From: Cercozoa sp. M6MM
Lineage: Eukaryota; Endomyxa: Ascetosporea
Length of the DNA stretch: 38,639 bases
Assembly (NCBI GenBank): GCA_040357565.1
Contig: JBDODJ010000107.1
Reading direction: 5' to 3' (one strand)
Both the position numbers and the translations under genes were made by a program. The notes below the pieces were generated by a model, which ran no database searches, was not told where the DNA came from, and worked only from the letters and a program-made list of their open reading frames with translations. Below are positions 24,119 through 34,428 of this stretch, in pieces (the stretch's first letter is position 1; every line of letters starts with the position of its first letter).

Positions 24119-26618
24119 ATGCCGCCAATGTCGTATGACGACGTCTGGTTCCGTCGGCCTCGGCGCTTCAGGCCGCCTTTCGTGGACCAACTAGAGCGCG
24201 TACTACATCTACCGATCGGTCCTACAGGTAAAATAGGCTTTAAATAAAAATCAGGCTCCGCGCGGATGTGGTTTTTGCAAGTCACCTTGAATAAATCTCA
24301 CAGGGAGCACGGAGCTGCGCGATGTGCGGTTTGACACGCGTGGCGAGATGCTGCTGATGCTTCAAGCAGCGCAACGAGTCGTTTTCGTTGATTTGCTGAC
24401 TCGGACGATTTCGGCAGTTGCTTCGCCCGAAGTTGGAGCAAGCAACAGCGACAAAAGCGAAGGCGGCGAAATATTGCGGATCGCGGCCGGAAGTTCGCGA
24501 GTTTTGCTGCTGCGACGCGAAAACTCGGCGCAAGAAAGCGCAGTCGCGATGATTGACTTGTTCGATGCTTTGCCAGCTTGTCGCTACTCGCTGCAGTTGT
24601 GCGATCTCGTGCACGAGACGAATTCGTCGTCCGACAGCAGTGTAGTGGCAGAGCAAGGTTCCTACGAAGGTCCGCTCTATCCTTCTGTCTCATCGGCGCC
24701 GCTTTGTTCGCCACTTTCGCTGTCGACGTCGCCGATGCAGACCTCACCGGTACTTTCGATGTTTCGCTTGTGCGGTTCTCATGCAGTTGTGAGTGTTGCG
24801 ACAGCGAAGCGAAAGCGACGACAAGTCCACAGTGCCAATGATGCAGTTCCGTCAGCGAGCTAGGTGCATTCTTCCTTCGGGGCTTGCGCAGAAGCTGTTT
24901 GAAACCACGAACGAACGCGAAAACGAAAGTGAAGCGACGTGCGAAATTGAGCTTTCGATGCAGCAACGATTCGCGTTGCTGCGTCGTGGAGCGACGCTGG
25001 CTTTGGCGAGACTGGACGAGGAGACCCACGTCAACACTGAAGAAGCGACTGATGGAAACTCGATCCTGCAGATCGATCTGTCAAGTCACGGGACTTTGTT
25101 CGCTGCAGCATTTGCGCCGACGCCGCGTTGGCACGACGAACGCGAGTCGGTGCATTTGCTTTGTGCGACGAATCGGGCGCTGCTGTCGTGCTGCGTATCG
25201 AGCAGTGTGATGGAAGTGACGTCAATTCGGGTGCTGCACACGCTGCCCAGTTCGGCGGAGCGTGTAGTGTTTGCCGCACCAGCCACCTTCGCTTGGATCG
25301 ACAGTGATGGTGATGTCTGCACTCGCAGCGTGTTCGACGTGTTCCTGTGTCACCTGCATTCCGACAAGGCGCAGCTGAGCACACCGAACCAACGGCAGAC
25401 GCTCACGTGCACCGTCGACGCCAAGATGCGCCACAAGATGCGGCGACTCTTCTTTTCGCAGGCGCAGCTACAGTCGCATCAGATGCATCTCGTGGCACTG
25501 CCGGACGCCACTGGCGTTCTCGTTGTGCGCACTGCTGTGCATGAGGGCATTCACATCCGCGCGGACATGTGGTCACTCAACACTAGGTGTGCAAAGCGAT
25601 GCCGTGCCGACCTCACGATCGGCTCGCTGCCGACAACGTATGTCTTGTGCTGTATGCCATGTGATTGTGATGTAGGTTTGTGGCTGTGTATTTGTGACTG
25701 TATGTTCGTGTGCGTAGAGTGGACTCTGTGGTGAGATTTCACCCGACGAGTGCACTGCTGGCACTGGCACTGCGAGGCGTGTGCCCACAAGGCGTCAAAC
25801 TGGCGCTGCTGCACCGTCGCTCGTCGCCTGAGCGGTTGTTCGTGCCCTACTTTGACGAACTGAGCGACAATCACGTCTATGACGAGCCTGCTGACGAGTT
25901 CGATGCGGTGCTTTACCACTTTCTCCCCTCTCTCTCGCTCCCCTCTCTCTCCCCTTGTTTTTGCTGACTGTACGGTTCCCTTGTAGAAGGACGAAAGGAG
26001 CCAAGAGACGGTCGAAGCAGAGAGTGTCGATATCTTTAGCGACAGCACGCAGGAGGACCTCGTGCGTCTGCTGCAGGAGTGTGACGATGTGCAAGTCTGG
26101 CAGCGTGTCACTTTGCCGCCGACACCAAACGACTCTCTGCGCAAAGCCATCCCAGTGTAACTCTGCCTTTGCTTTCACCTGTCCTGTGTCTACACTGTTC
26201 TTACAATTAGACGCCTCCATGCAACCGGCGTCATACGCGACGAAAAGGCTGCCGAAAGAAGGCGGCGCAGATTGGTAGTCCCTTTTACGCCTGTCTAAAA
26301 CTCACGTGGTCTCGTGGAAACCTCTTTGTGTCTGCACAGTTGCGGAAACAACGACTGGCACAACAGCACCGCGAGATCTTCGAAAAGGCATCGGCAGAAG
26401 CTGTCGCCGCTACCTCTGTTTCGTCTGTTGACCGGCCAGAGCAGGCGACGCCACTCCAGTCCAAACTTGAACAAGATGCCAAGAGGAGGCGAGTCACGCC
26501 TGTCGAAAGTGCTGCCGTCTCTGTCTCGCAGTCCACCAGTTCTGGCAGTGTTGCTTCCGCGCAGTCGCTGCCCGTCGCAGTGCAGATGATGCATGACAGT
26601 ACTAGTACTAACGGTTAA
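24119..26618 (+). CDS. Unrecognised 678-aa protein, possibly beta-propeller
   Basis: Seven exons: 24119-24227, 24304-24788, 24847-25586, 25718-25907, 25987-26156, 26211-26274 and 26340-26618, total 2037 nt with agreeing phases. I do not recognise the family. The N-terminus is Arg/Pro-rich (FRRPRRFRPPF). The middle 400 residues alternate short beta-like hydrophobic runs (VVFVDLLTRTI, LLSCCVSSS, FAWIDSDGDV, VVRFHPTSALLALAL), as in WD-like propellers, with disordered Ser/Glu loops. A motif LFVPYFDELSDNHVYDEP ends this part. The tail has a basic, Gln-rich helix, an NLS-like KRRR and a Ser/Val-rich end. A nuclear scaffold or transcription-factor subunit would fit, but this is a guess. The end is 130 bp from the alpha-tubulin stop on the other strand. 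Confidence 0.68.
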
Positions 26619-26748
26619 TTTGGTTGCGTTGCAATTGATTGCCGTCGGTGCTTAACGTAAGTGGCAATAAGATAAATCGAGTACGGTGAAGAACGTAGGT
26701 GAGCGAGTGAAGGAACGGAGTGAATGAGTCGAGTGCGAGTGCGGTGGT

Positions 26749-28256
26749 TTAGAACTCGTCGCCCTCGAAGTCCTCGCCGTCGTCGGCGGCCTCCTGGGCC
26801 ACCTCCTCGTAGTCCTTCTCCATGGCAGCGAGGTCCTCGCGAGCCTCGGAGAACTCGCCTTCCTCCATACCCTCACCGACGTACCAGTGCACAAAGGCAC
26901 GCTTGGCGTACATGAGGTCGAACTTGTGGTCCATGCGGCCCATGACCTCGGCGACGGCCGTGGTGTTGGAGATCATGAGGACCGAGCGCTGCACCTTGGC
27001 GAGGTCGCCACCTGGCACCACCGTGGGCGGCTGGTAGTTGATGCCGACCTTGAAGCCGGTCGGGCACCAGTCGACGAAGCGAATCGTGCGCTTCTGCTTG
27101 ACGGCAGCGATGGCGGCGTTGACGTCCTTGGGCACGACGTCACCGCGGTACATCATGCAGCACGCCATGTACTTGCCGTGACGCGGGTCGCACTTGACCA
27201 TCTGGTTGGCCGGCTCGAACACGGCGTTGGTGATCTCATTGACGCTGAGTTGCTCGTGGTACGCCACCTCGGCCGAGATCACGGGCGCGAAGGCGCACAG
27301 CGGGAAGTGGATGCGCGGGTACGGCACCAGGTTGGTCTGGAACTCGGTCAGATCGACGTTGAGCGCGCCGTCAAAGCGCAGCGACGCTGTCACCGACGAG
27401 ATGCACTGTGAGCAGTCAACAGTCAATGAATGACAGTCAAGGTAAACGAAGCCGAAGCCGAGAGAGGAATACCTGAGCAATCAGACGGTTGAGGTTGGTG
27501 TAGGTCGGACGTTCAACACCGAGGTTGCGACGGCAGATGTCGTACAGAGCCTCGTTGTCGACCATGAAGGCAACGTCGGAGTGCTCCATCATCGAGTGCG
27601 CGCACAGTACCGAGTTGTACGGCTCGACTACGGCCGTCGAGATCTGCGGCGACGGGTAGATGGCGAACTCGACCTTGGTTTTGCGGCCGTAGTCGACGCT
27701 GAGACGCTCCAGCAGCAGCGAGCCGAAACCCGAGCCGGTACCTCCGCCGAAGGAGTGGAAGATCATGAAGCCTTGCAGACCCGTGCAGTTGTCGGCGAGC
27801 TTGCGGATGCGGTCCAGCACGAGGTCGATCACCTCCTTGCCGATCGTGTAGTGGCCGCGAGCATAGTTGTTGGCGGCATCCTCCTTGCCCGAGATGAGTT
27901 GCTCCGGGTGGAACAACTGACGGTACGTGCCGGTGCGCACCTCATCGATCACAGTGGGCTCCAGATCCACAAACACCGTGCGCGGCACGTGTTTGCCGGC
28001 ACCTGTCTCGGAGAAGAACGTGTTGAACGAGTCATCACCGCCTCCGATCGTCTTGTCCGACGGCATCTGGCCGTCCGGTTGGATGCCATGCTGCAAATTA
28101 AAACTCGGTTTCTTTTAGCTCTTTTAACAATACGTGCTTTGAGCAATAGGAGAAACCCTGGTACAAAGCACGTACCTCAAGGCAGAAGAGCTCCCAGCAA
28201 GCGTTACCGGTCTGGACACCGGCTTGGCCGATATGAATTGTCAAGCACTCACGCAT
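26749..28256 (-). CDS. TUBA: Alpha-tubulin, 451 aa
   Basis: Three exons: 28256-28176, 28090-27473 and 27405-26749, total exactly 451 codons plus stop, the standard length. Alpha-tubulin pairs with beta-tubulin to build microtubules. It begins [20 protein letters not shown]. The glycine-rich nucleotide loop [10 protein letters not shown] and the residue that triggers GTP hydrolysis on beta-tubulin (E254, in LNVDLTEFQ) are present. Lys40, the lumenal acetylation site used in flagellar and stable microtubules, is present in MPSDKTIGG. The C-terminal tail is acidic but ends in GDEF, with Phe in place of the usual terminal Tyr. Introns follow residues 27 and 233, both in phase 0. Confidence 0.98.
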
Positions 28257-28957
28257 TGTCGAGTTGGAGGAAGTCTAGAAACTTGTAACAGGCTTGGGAA
28301 TGAGCTGGTCTATGGCTTTCGGTCAAGATGTGCTGGTGGTTTAAGAACCAGTGAATCAAGACTACTGTCTACATTATGCAAGGCAAGTAAAGAGCTGCAA
28401 AGAGACGCAAACGACAGAAAAAGTCCAAGCATCGCAAACACCCACTGATCGGGGATTGCAAAAGCCTCTGCACCCCAATGGGAGGTGCAAAAAGGTTGAT
28501 ACCAGGTTTTAAGGCGAGTAAAACACACAAAAGCCGACAGTTGAGGAAAGCGATATGAAGAGATTCTTCTGGAAGAAACTCTGCACTAAACGCGCGGATA
28601 CCTGGTGAGAAATACGAGCAAAAAACCAAAAAGAAATAGAATTTACAAAAATCCGGAAGGAAAATACCAAAATTGACCATTTTCGGTTTTCGCTTTGTTC
28701 TGCTTAGAGGTCCGTGCCCGTATCGTGAGTTCTCCTGTCTGCGTCCACATATCCACTGCCAATACTAGACTTATGCGAGTGTCGCAGTACTGTCAACATC
28801 AGTCAGTTTCAGTCAGTTTCCCTCAGCCAACCGCGCGGATTTAAACTTTGACCACACAGACCGGACTGCGGACCTCTGACCCTGCAAGCAACAGTAGCTT
28901 TTTACGTACCGTGTGCACCTGCTGAAGTTGGAGGAAAGGTTAGCCGTCCGAGTCTGG
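28257..28957. promoter_or_regulatory. Divergent intergenic region, alpha-tubulin / FYVE gene
   Basis: These 701 bp between opposite start codons should hold both promoters. The centre is AT-rich. Tandem CAGTCAGTTT units occur at about 28800-28820. No exon or RNA gene is recognised. Confidence 0.5.
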
Positions 28958-30414
28958 ATGTCGGCCAGCGATTCGGAGCTGGAAGAACTAGAAAAATGGG
29001 TCAACGAAGACATATTTGATATTTTCCAGCGCAAACGAAGTATCACTTCCGAAACTAGCGCTCAATCATTGAAACTCCTTGACGTACCAGAAGAAGTTCA
29101 CAGCGTACGTTCTTAAACCCCATCTTGCCATTCCTGCCGTGGCGTTGTGACTGTGGGTTCTGTATGTAATTTAATATAAGTTAAATTTAGCTGGTGGAAT
29201 CTCCAGGGCACAGTCCCCGTTCACGCTATGACGCAACATTTTTCGACACAGATCGCGGCTATGATCGTAAAGGGCTTTTACATGCTTTGGTCGCTGTTTT
29301 CACAAGCGGAGCGAGCGCGCAGCTTCCCTTTGCTACGTCTTCCTTTATTCAGCCACTGCTCCACCGAAAGGCGAAGTAGCGATACACGAAATGACAAGGC
29401 GCGACGATCATGCTAAAGACCATGGGTACCGCCTTAGCTGTCTTTGCTCCCAGTTTTAGTGCAAACTGTGTCCAGAAAAACAGGGGTTGCGATGTCACAG
29501 CTCAAGGTTGGCTTTACTCAGCTTCAGCGAAGGCTACGCCGAAGCGACTCTGCTACTGCTCAAGTGCCAGCACGAAGCACACGCAGCGATAGATCGCCTG
29601 AGACTAGTACTGGCATTAAACGAGCCGAAGGCAAACCAGGATCCCTCCACATTGATCCACTGACGCCTGAAGTAAGATCACTTCTTGTTTACATTCGATG
29701 CAGGCAGGAGATGGTATCTACCCCGCTCAGTAACCAACTATCTTGTCTTCCCCTCAGAGCTACCGGTGGATTCCTGATGCGAAAGTCAAGGTAAACTACG
29801 CAAACGCAGCTTGATATGAAAGCCGTTGTGTTTTCACTGGATTTCCCGTGACACCAGAAGTGTCAAGTCTGTGACAACGTGCTCTCAAGGAAACGTATGT
29901 CTTTCACAGTATCCCGGGGGCGGTTCGGGCTAACAGTTTGTTCAGTTGTGTCATAAATACTGATAACTTGAACATGATTGAGTAATTTTTGTAGACCACT
30001 GTCGCGCATGCGGCAGTGTGATGTGTTCGAGGTGGTAAATTCTATGACGATTGTATAATCATCACTTTGTTTACAACCACACCTTATCCCCGCCCCTTCG
30101 TACCCGAGACCCCCAGATTGTCCTGTCCTTTTACTCCTCACTCCCGCCTCTTTCCCAGCCTTGTTATTATTTTTTATTAGCGGAGACTTCAGCGAACGCT
30201 TTCGCGACGGAAGGGCTCATCGAGTCTGCATTAAGGTGCATACAATTTAGATGTTGTAGCCAGTAAGCATTTGCGACCTGATGCGCAGTGCTCACTCATA
30301 GACCCACTGCAGAAGCTAGAAATTTTGAGCGGAAGCCAGATCTTCGCGACCTCATCCGAGGTGAGCGCCTCAAGCATAAGCAGGTCGGGCTCTTCGCAGA
30401 TTCACCGACGATAG
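28958..30414 (+). CDS. FYVE zinc-finger protein, 260 aa
   Basis: Nine exons: 28958-29104, 29191-29266, 29353-29425, 29476-29671, 29758-29790, 29858-29894, 29995-30034, 30181-30235 and 30289-30414, 783 nt in all. The C-terminal domain (168-220) is a full FYVE finger assembled over five exons. It has WIPD at 168-171, KCQVC, RKHHCRACG (basic PI3P-binding motif), CSRC and RVCIKC, so all eight zinc-binding Cys are present, the sixth split by an intron (TG|C). FYVE domains bind PI3P on early endosomes. The N-terminus is acidic (DSELEELEKWVNEDIFDIF), followed by a Ser/Arg-rich linker; no second domain such as a Rab-binding or lipid-kinase region is seen. The Ser-rich tail ends at TAG 30412. It probably acts as an endosome adaptor, by inference. 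Confidence 0.88.
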
Positions 30415-30991
30415 ATCACGATAGTTTTGAGGGAGGACCACTAGCGGTACCCATATTACTTCAAAGTCAGTTCAGAATATAGATCAACCATTAAACTCGA
30501 CTTAAAACGAGAACGCTGGGACTGAGTCATCTTTTGGGCTTTTTGGAATCACTCCGATAGGCCGATAGCTGCTAAACCAAAGCTGGTGTTTTCGTATCAT
30601 CTGAACTGGTGTTTTCGTATCATCTGTTGCCGAGCTGCTAAACCAAAGCTCCACCAGTTCAAAATACATCTGCCCCTTCCCAAGCTCAGGGTGGGTACCT
30701 TTTGCAACTGTCACCATTTGCAAGATTTGATCGAGTGTCACCGCCCTGTACCGTCAGTCAGTTGATCGCTTGATTGCTCGAATGTAACGACAAAGATTCT
30801 CGGGTCATTTCAGTTTCAACCATCAACGTCGAAGTGGAGTTTACGTGTATTGTTAGGTATCGAGTGACCATTCCCATGGAAATGCGCGCACGGTTGCGTG
30901 CAAAAACACAGTGTGCGGGCTCGATTTTCCTTTTTGCTATTTTCCTTGGTGAAAAATGTAGCAGTACAAAAAACGCGAGTACCGAAAGAAA
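30415..30991. other. Intergenic region with a local duplication
   Basis: No exon is supported. At 30572-30655 a 17-bp unit GCTGCTAAACCAAAGCT occurs twice, flanking two adjacent copies of CTGGTGTTTTCGTATCATCTG (about 30586-30630). This looks like a small replication-slippage duplication. A minus-strand open frame across it has no ATG and no known motif. Confidence 0.5.
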
Positions 30992-32053
30992 ATGTCCTTG
31001 GCACCTTCACGCACGAATTCGGTGCCGCTGCTCCAGGCGGTTCATCGCGCGCCCCCGCTGCGTCGAGGCGTGTCGGCGATGCGTGTGCAAGTGCCACAGC
31101 GCCGCTTGATGACGCTGGCAGACCACGAGCGACAGATCGAGTTCGAGCGGCAGAACCACGTGTTGTTGCCGAACGAAATGGCACTGACAGGCACGCACTT
31201 CACGAGTGACAACTACCTGAGTCACCAGTTGTCGCCTCAGTTTCACCACCACGGCGGCGAGAGTGGTTCAGCCACTGCGCGCGACTATGACTTCTTCGGT
31301 CTCAATCGCGACCTTCACACGGACGTGTCCGAGTCACAATTTGCTGGTTTCGGACAGGAGGCACCGCCACACTTCAGTCAAGCCCAGCAACAGAGCTCGT
31401 TCGACCTGGGCGAGATGAACACTGGCTTGGACGCGGTCCGTGACGAGCAGGAACGCTTCCGCATCGCATGTGATCTCGCTCACCAGTTTTGCCGCTTTTG
31501 CTTCACTCGTGGTACCGCTCCGTCTTTCTTTTCATGTATAGGTCTGATTTGATCCACCACAATGCTTCCCAGGGTGCAACGGCATCTGCGTCAACCACAT
31601 GAATCTCATCGATGCCGCAGCTGCAATCTTCTTTTTTCAAAGGTACAGCTTTTGTAGAATTGACACTTATAATACAGTTTGTACCTGCAGTATGGCTCAC
31701 CACATCGCACCCGATGGGCAAGGAATAGAGGCAACGCCGGCAGCGCCGCCCGTGGTGGTACCGCCTTTCGTGTCAGCACCTGCACCTGCGGCTCGCAAGA
31801 AGCGCCGACGTCGACGTGTTCGCGATGAGGACAGCGACGAGGAGTTCGTGCTACCCACTCTGCGCCGACGTCCGCGCGGAAGTGTGACCGGAAAAGGAAA
31901 AGCACCGCGTCGTTCAGGTGGTGACACCGCACTGACTGAAGCAGGAGGAGAGGTGCCAAAGAAGAAGAAGCGTCGCACCAAGGCGCCGTCCACCAAGAAG
32001 ACGTACGTGGCACCGCCAATGTCGCCCACTCTCATTGGTACCTCTTCGTTTGG

Positions 32054-32105
<52 letters not shown>

Positions 32106-32830
32106 CCACCATCGCTATAAGTTCGACTAACTGGCAGAGTGGGCCAAGAGTGACAAAGCACGTGCTCTCATCGACTTTGACGTTGTGCCTGAGCGCAACC
32201 GAGGCGGCAATATCCACATTGAGCCACGTGCCGCACTTCTAGTAACTAATGCCCTTGGTTACAACATTAAAGAACTTTCCCTGAGTTTACTGTGCCCTTG
32301 TTTTTTTGTACAGAAGGCGTTTCGAAATGGCGCGCTACTGCAACCGGCGGTGCGACTGCTGCTGGACCGCAAGGTATCACCCAAGATCACCTTCGAAGTT
32401 AAGCCGGCTTTTCGTTTCCCTGCCACATGCAAGCGCGGCCGCGAAGGCTATGCAGCTGTACCCTCTTGCTTCCTCTCCCTTCTCTGCCAGGGTGATATGC
32501 TCGATTTCGGCAGTACTACGAGTCGTTTGGCCTGCGCAACAATGCACAACATCGCATCTACCATACTTGGCGAATTCGTTGCGTCGAGGAGGTTAACTCG
32601 CTGAGACGCGCTTTGCATCGCTTTTACAAGGAAGCAGGTACCATCGCTTTTTAGTTGCAGCTGTTCTTCGAATATCTCACACATTGCCAACTCTCACCGG
32701 TTGTGTCGTAGGTGAAGCTCCGGAACCGCTGCTCAAGGAGGATGCAGAACAAGCCACGCAGGCAGAGTCGATGATGTCGCCATGCGCAGGGCGGGGCAAA
32801 GCTATCAGCAAGCTTCTGCCGTCGGACTGA
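30992..32830 (+). CDS. Unrecognised basic, probably nuclear protein, 475 aa
   Basis: Seven exons: 30992-31511, 31573-31642, 31691-32037, 32138-32241, 32314-32457, 32514-32637 and 32712-32830, 1428 nt with consistent phases. I do not recognise the family. The N-terminal third is polar with His/Gln/Phe patches. Residues 167-182 hold a Cys cluster CX2CX4CX3C followed by His, which could bind a metal. A Pro/Ala linker leads to strongly basic blocks (RKKRRRRRVR, KKKKRRTK) around an acidic DEDSDEE, typical of bipartite nuclear signals. The C-terminal 130 residues (from about ALIDFDVVPERN to RALHRFYKEA) look like a folded domain with a helical end. A DNA- or RNA-associated role is inferred only from composition. 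A (TC)n tract lies in the intron 32038-32137. Confidence 0.63.
32058..32102. repeat. (TC)n microsatellite in an intron
   Basis: A pure TC run of about 22 units lies on the coding strand of the basic-protein gene, inside the 100-bp intron 32038-32137. Confidence 0.97.
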
Positions 32831-33107
32831 ACCTGTTTCTTGGGAGCGGGAGCTTGTCACTCCGGATCCAAAAACGGTTGTCTCATGCCACATTGTTCAA
32901 GTCAGTTTTTCGATTTCAGATTAGCCAGCGTTGCTCTAATTTAGTTGTATTCTGAAGCGATCATGGCAATTGCCGTGCCAGCGCACGTGAACTGAGTAAA
33001 GGAAATATCCAGCTGACTTTCGGTATATGTGTCGAAGCGTCAAGAAGGCTCAATCATAATGGTTTAACTTAAGTGAAAACGTGCTACCTTGTCTACCAAT
33101 CGGCCAT

Positions 33108-33132
33108 TTAAGAGTGTCGACTGTACATACAA

Positions 33133-33189
<57 letters not shown>

Positions 33190-33290
33190 NNNNNNNNNNN
33201 NNNNNNNNNNNNNNNNNNNNNNNNNNNNNNNNNNNNNNNNNNNNNNNNNNNNNNNNNNNNNNNNNNNNNNNNNNNNNNNNNNNNNNNNNC

Positions 33291-33347
<57 letters not shown>

Positions 33348-33731
33348 AAAATATACCGATTTTGCACGATTCTAATTCCCCAGACGATGGACCATATCCA
33401 ACCAATGATAAGCCACGCAGTTAAAAGCTGCACGATGCCCGCGACCCATGTCGAAGTGTCGCAGTCGGCGATGATGCCTATAGTATCGATGTAGTACGGT
33501 TTAAATATTATAGTAGAACAAGCTCTCCAGGTTACCGGCAAGAATGGAGCCGACCCCCGGGAAGAAAATGTTGAGGATCACTACAACAAATCATACAGAG
33601 TGCTAGTAACTTGTCCATTTGCATTCAACCCGTACAGCCAAGTACTAGTGCGCAAACGTACGACAAAACCAGGCAGCGCAACTCCCGATCGAAGGTACGC
33701 GCAGGTTCTTCCAGTCGTTAATAATTCCCAT
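33108..33731 (-). CDS. Small SPEC3/Stum-like two-helix membrane protein, 82 aa
   Basis: Exons: 33731-33662, 33580-33536, 33477-33357 and a 13-nt last exon 33120-33108. Phases agree (249 nt). The product has two hydrophobic segments. The first carries LILNIFFPGVGSILAG. The second is VQLLTAWLIIGWIWSIVWGI. A LNxxxPGxG helix followed by a GWIWSIxWG helix matches the SPEC3/Stum family as I recall it; members include a sea urchin ciliary protein and the fly mechanosensing protein Stumble. The biochemical role is unknown. The third intron holds a TG repeat and a 100-N gap, so the last 13-nt exon (encoding RHS and stop) is the weakest part. The start is the first ATG that reaches the family core in frame; an upstream in-frame extension cannot be excluded. 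Confidence 0.68.
33133..33345. repeat. (TG)n microsatellite interrupted by an assembly gap
   Basis: TG units fill 33133-33188 and 33296-33345 on either side of an N run. On the coding strand of the SPEC3-like gene this is (CA)n within its last intron. The true repeat length is unknown. Confidence 0.95.
33190..33289. other. Assembly gap, exactly 100 N
   Basis: A second run of exactly 100 N lies inside the TG microsatellite, consistent with an assembly break at a repeat filled by a fixed-size placeholder. Confidence 0.98.
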
Positions 33732-34428
33732 TTCGACGTGACGGTGCTTTTTCTCTTGGACAATCGCACTGAAAGCACGGGAATCAAGAATCAACAGCGA
33801 AGCGAAGTAATGCACTAAATTATGCGTCTGAACGTGCTTCAAGGCTTCAAATGGCAGGTTTAGTCTCAACTGGCAACTCAACTCCGAGTAGGATTGAGTT
33901 CGGACCGGGAGAACCGAGTCTCCGACCAATTCAACTAAACGTGCGCAAATATGTATCAAACTATATACTTGGCGATCGGAGATCCCCTGCTATCGGGGGG
34001 AGGAGAGTGAGGTGCAAGTTGTGAGGGACAGATTCGTCCAGAATAACAATCTAAGGTGGGACATTAAGAAAGCCTGTCCTGTAGAATGAGCCTGCCAGTC
34101 GAGTCGGCAAAAGAGAAAACCTCATCTACTTGGCATCAGCTGGTCAGTTGCTTTGCAGTTTGTACGTACTCGACTGATATCCACCTCTACAAGTACCGTC
34201 ACGTCGCTTCGTCTATTTGACGACTTACTTCTTTTATTTAGTTCTTTTCAACTGACATCCGTCAGCAACAATAGTTAGAACCACTCAACTCACTCACAGA
34301 GCGGACAGGAGTCCGAAGCAAACGCGACGCACGATGATGTTCGCGTGGCGTGAACTGCCATGCGCTGGACCGAATGAAACGCGTCGACTTCTCACTGTCC
34401 GCGCCTCAAATGCTCAGTTCGGTTCGGT
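33732..34428. other. Intergenic region upstream of the SPEC3-like gene
   Basis: About 700 bp lie between the SPEC3-like start and the 3' end of the VWA gene. I see no exon with family support. The stretch should include the SPEC3-like promoter. A 5' exon of that gene cannot be ruled out near 33770-33960, where the minus strand stays open. Confidence 0.4.

Noticed and set aside
30502-30741. Minus-strand open frame between the FYVE and basic-protein genes
   Set aside because: No ATG, no motif, and it spans a local duplication.
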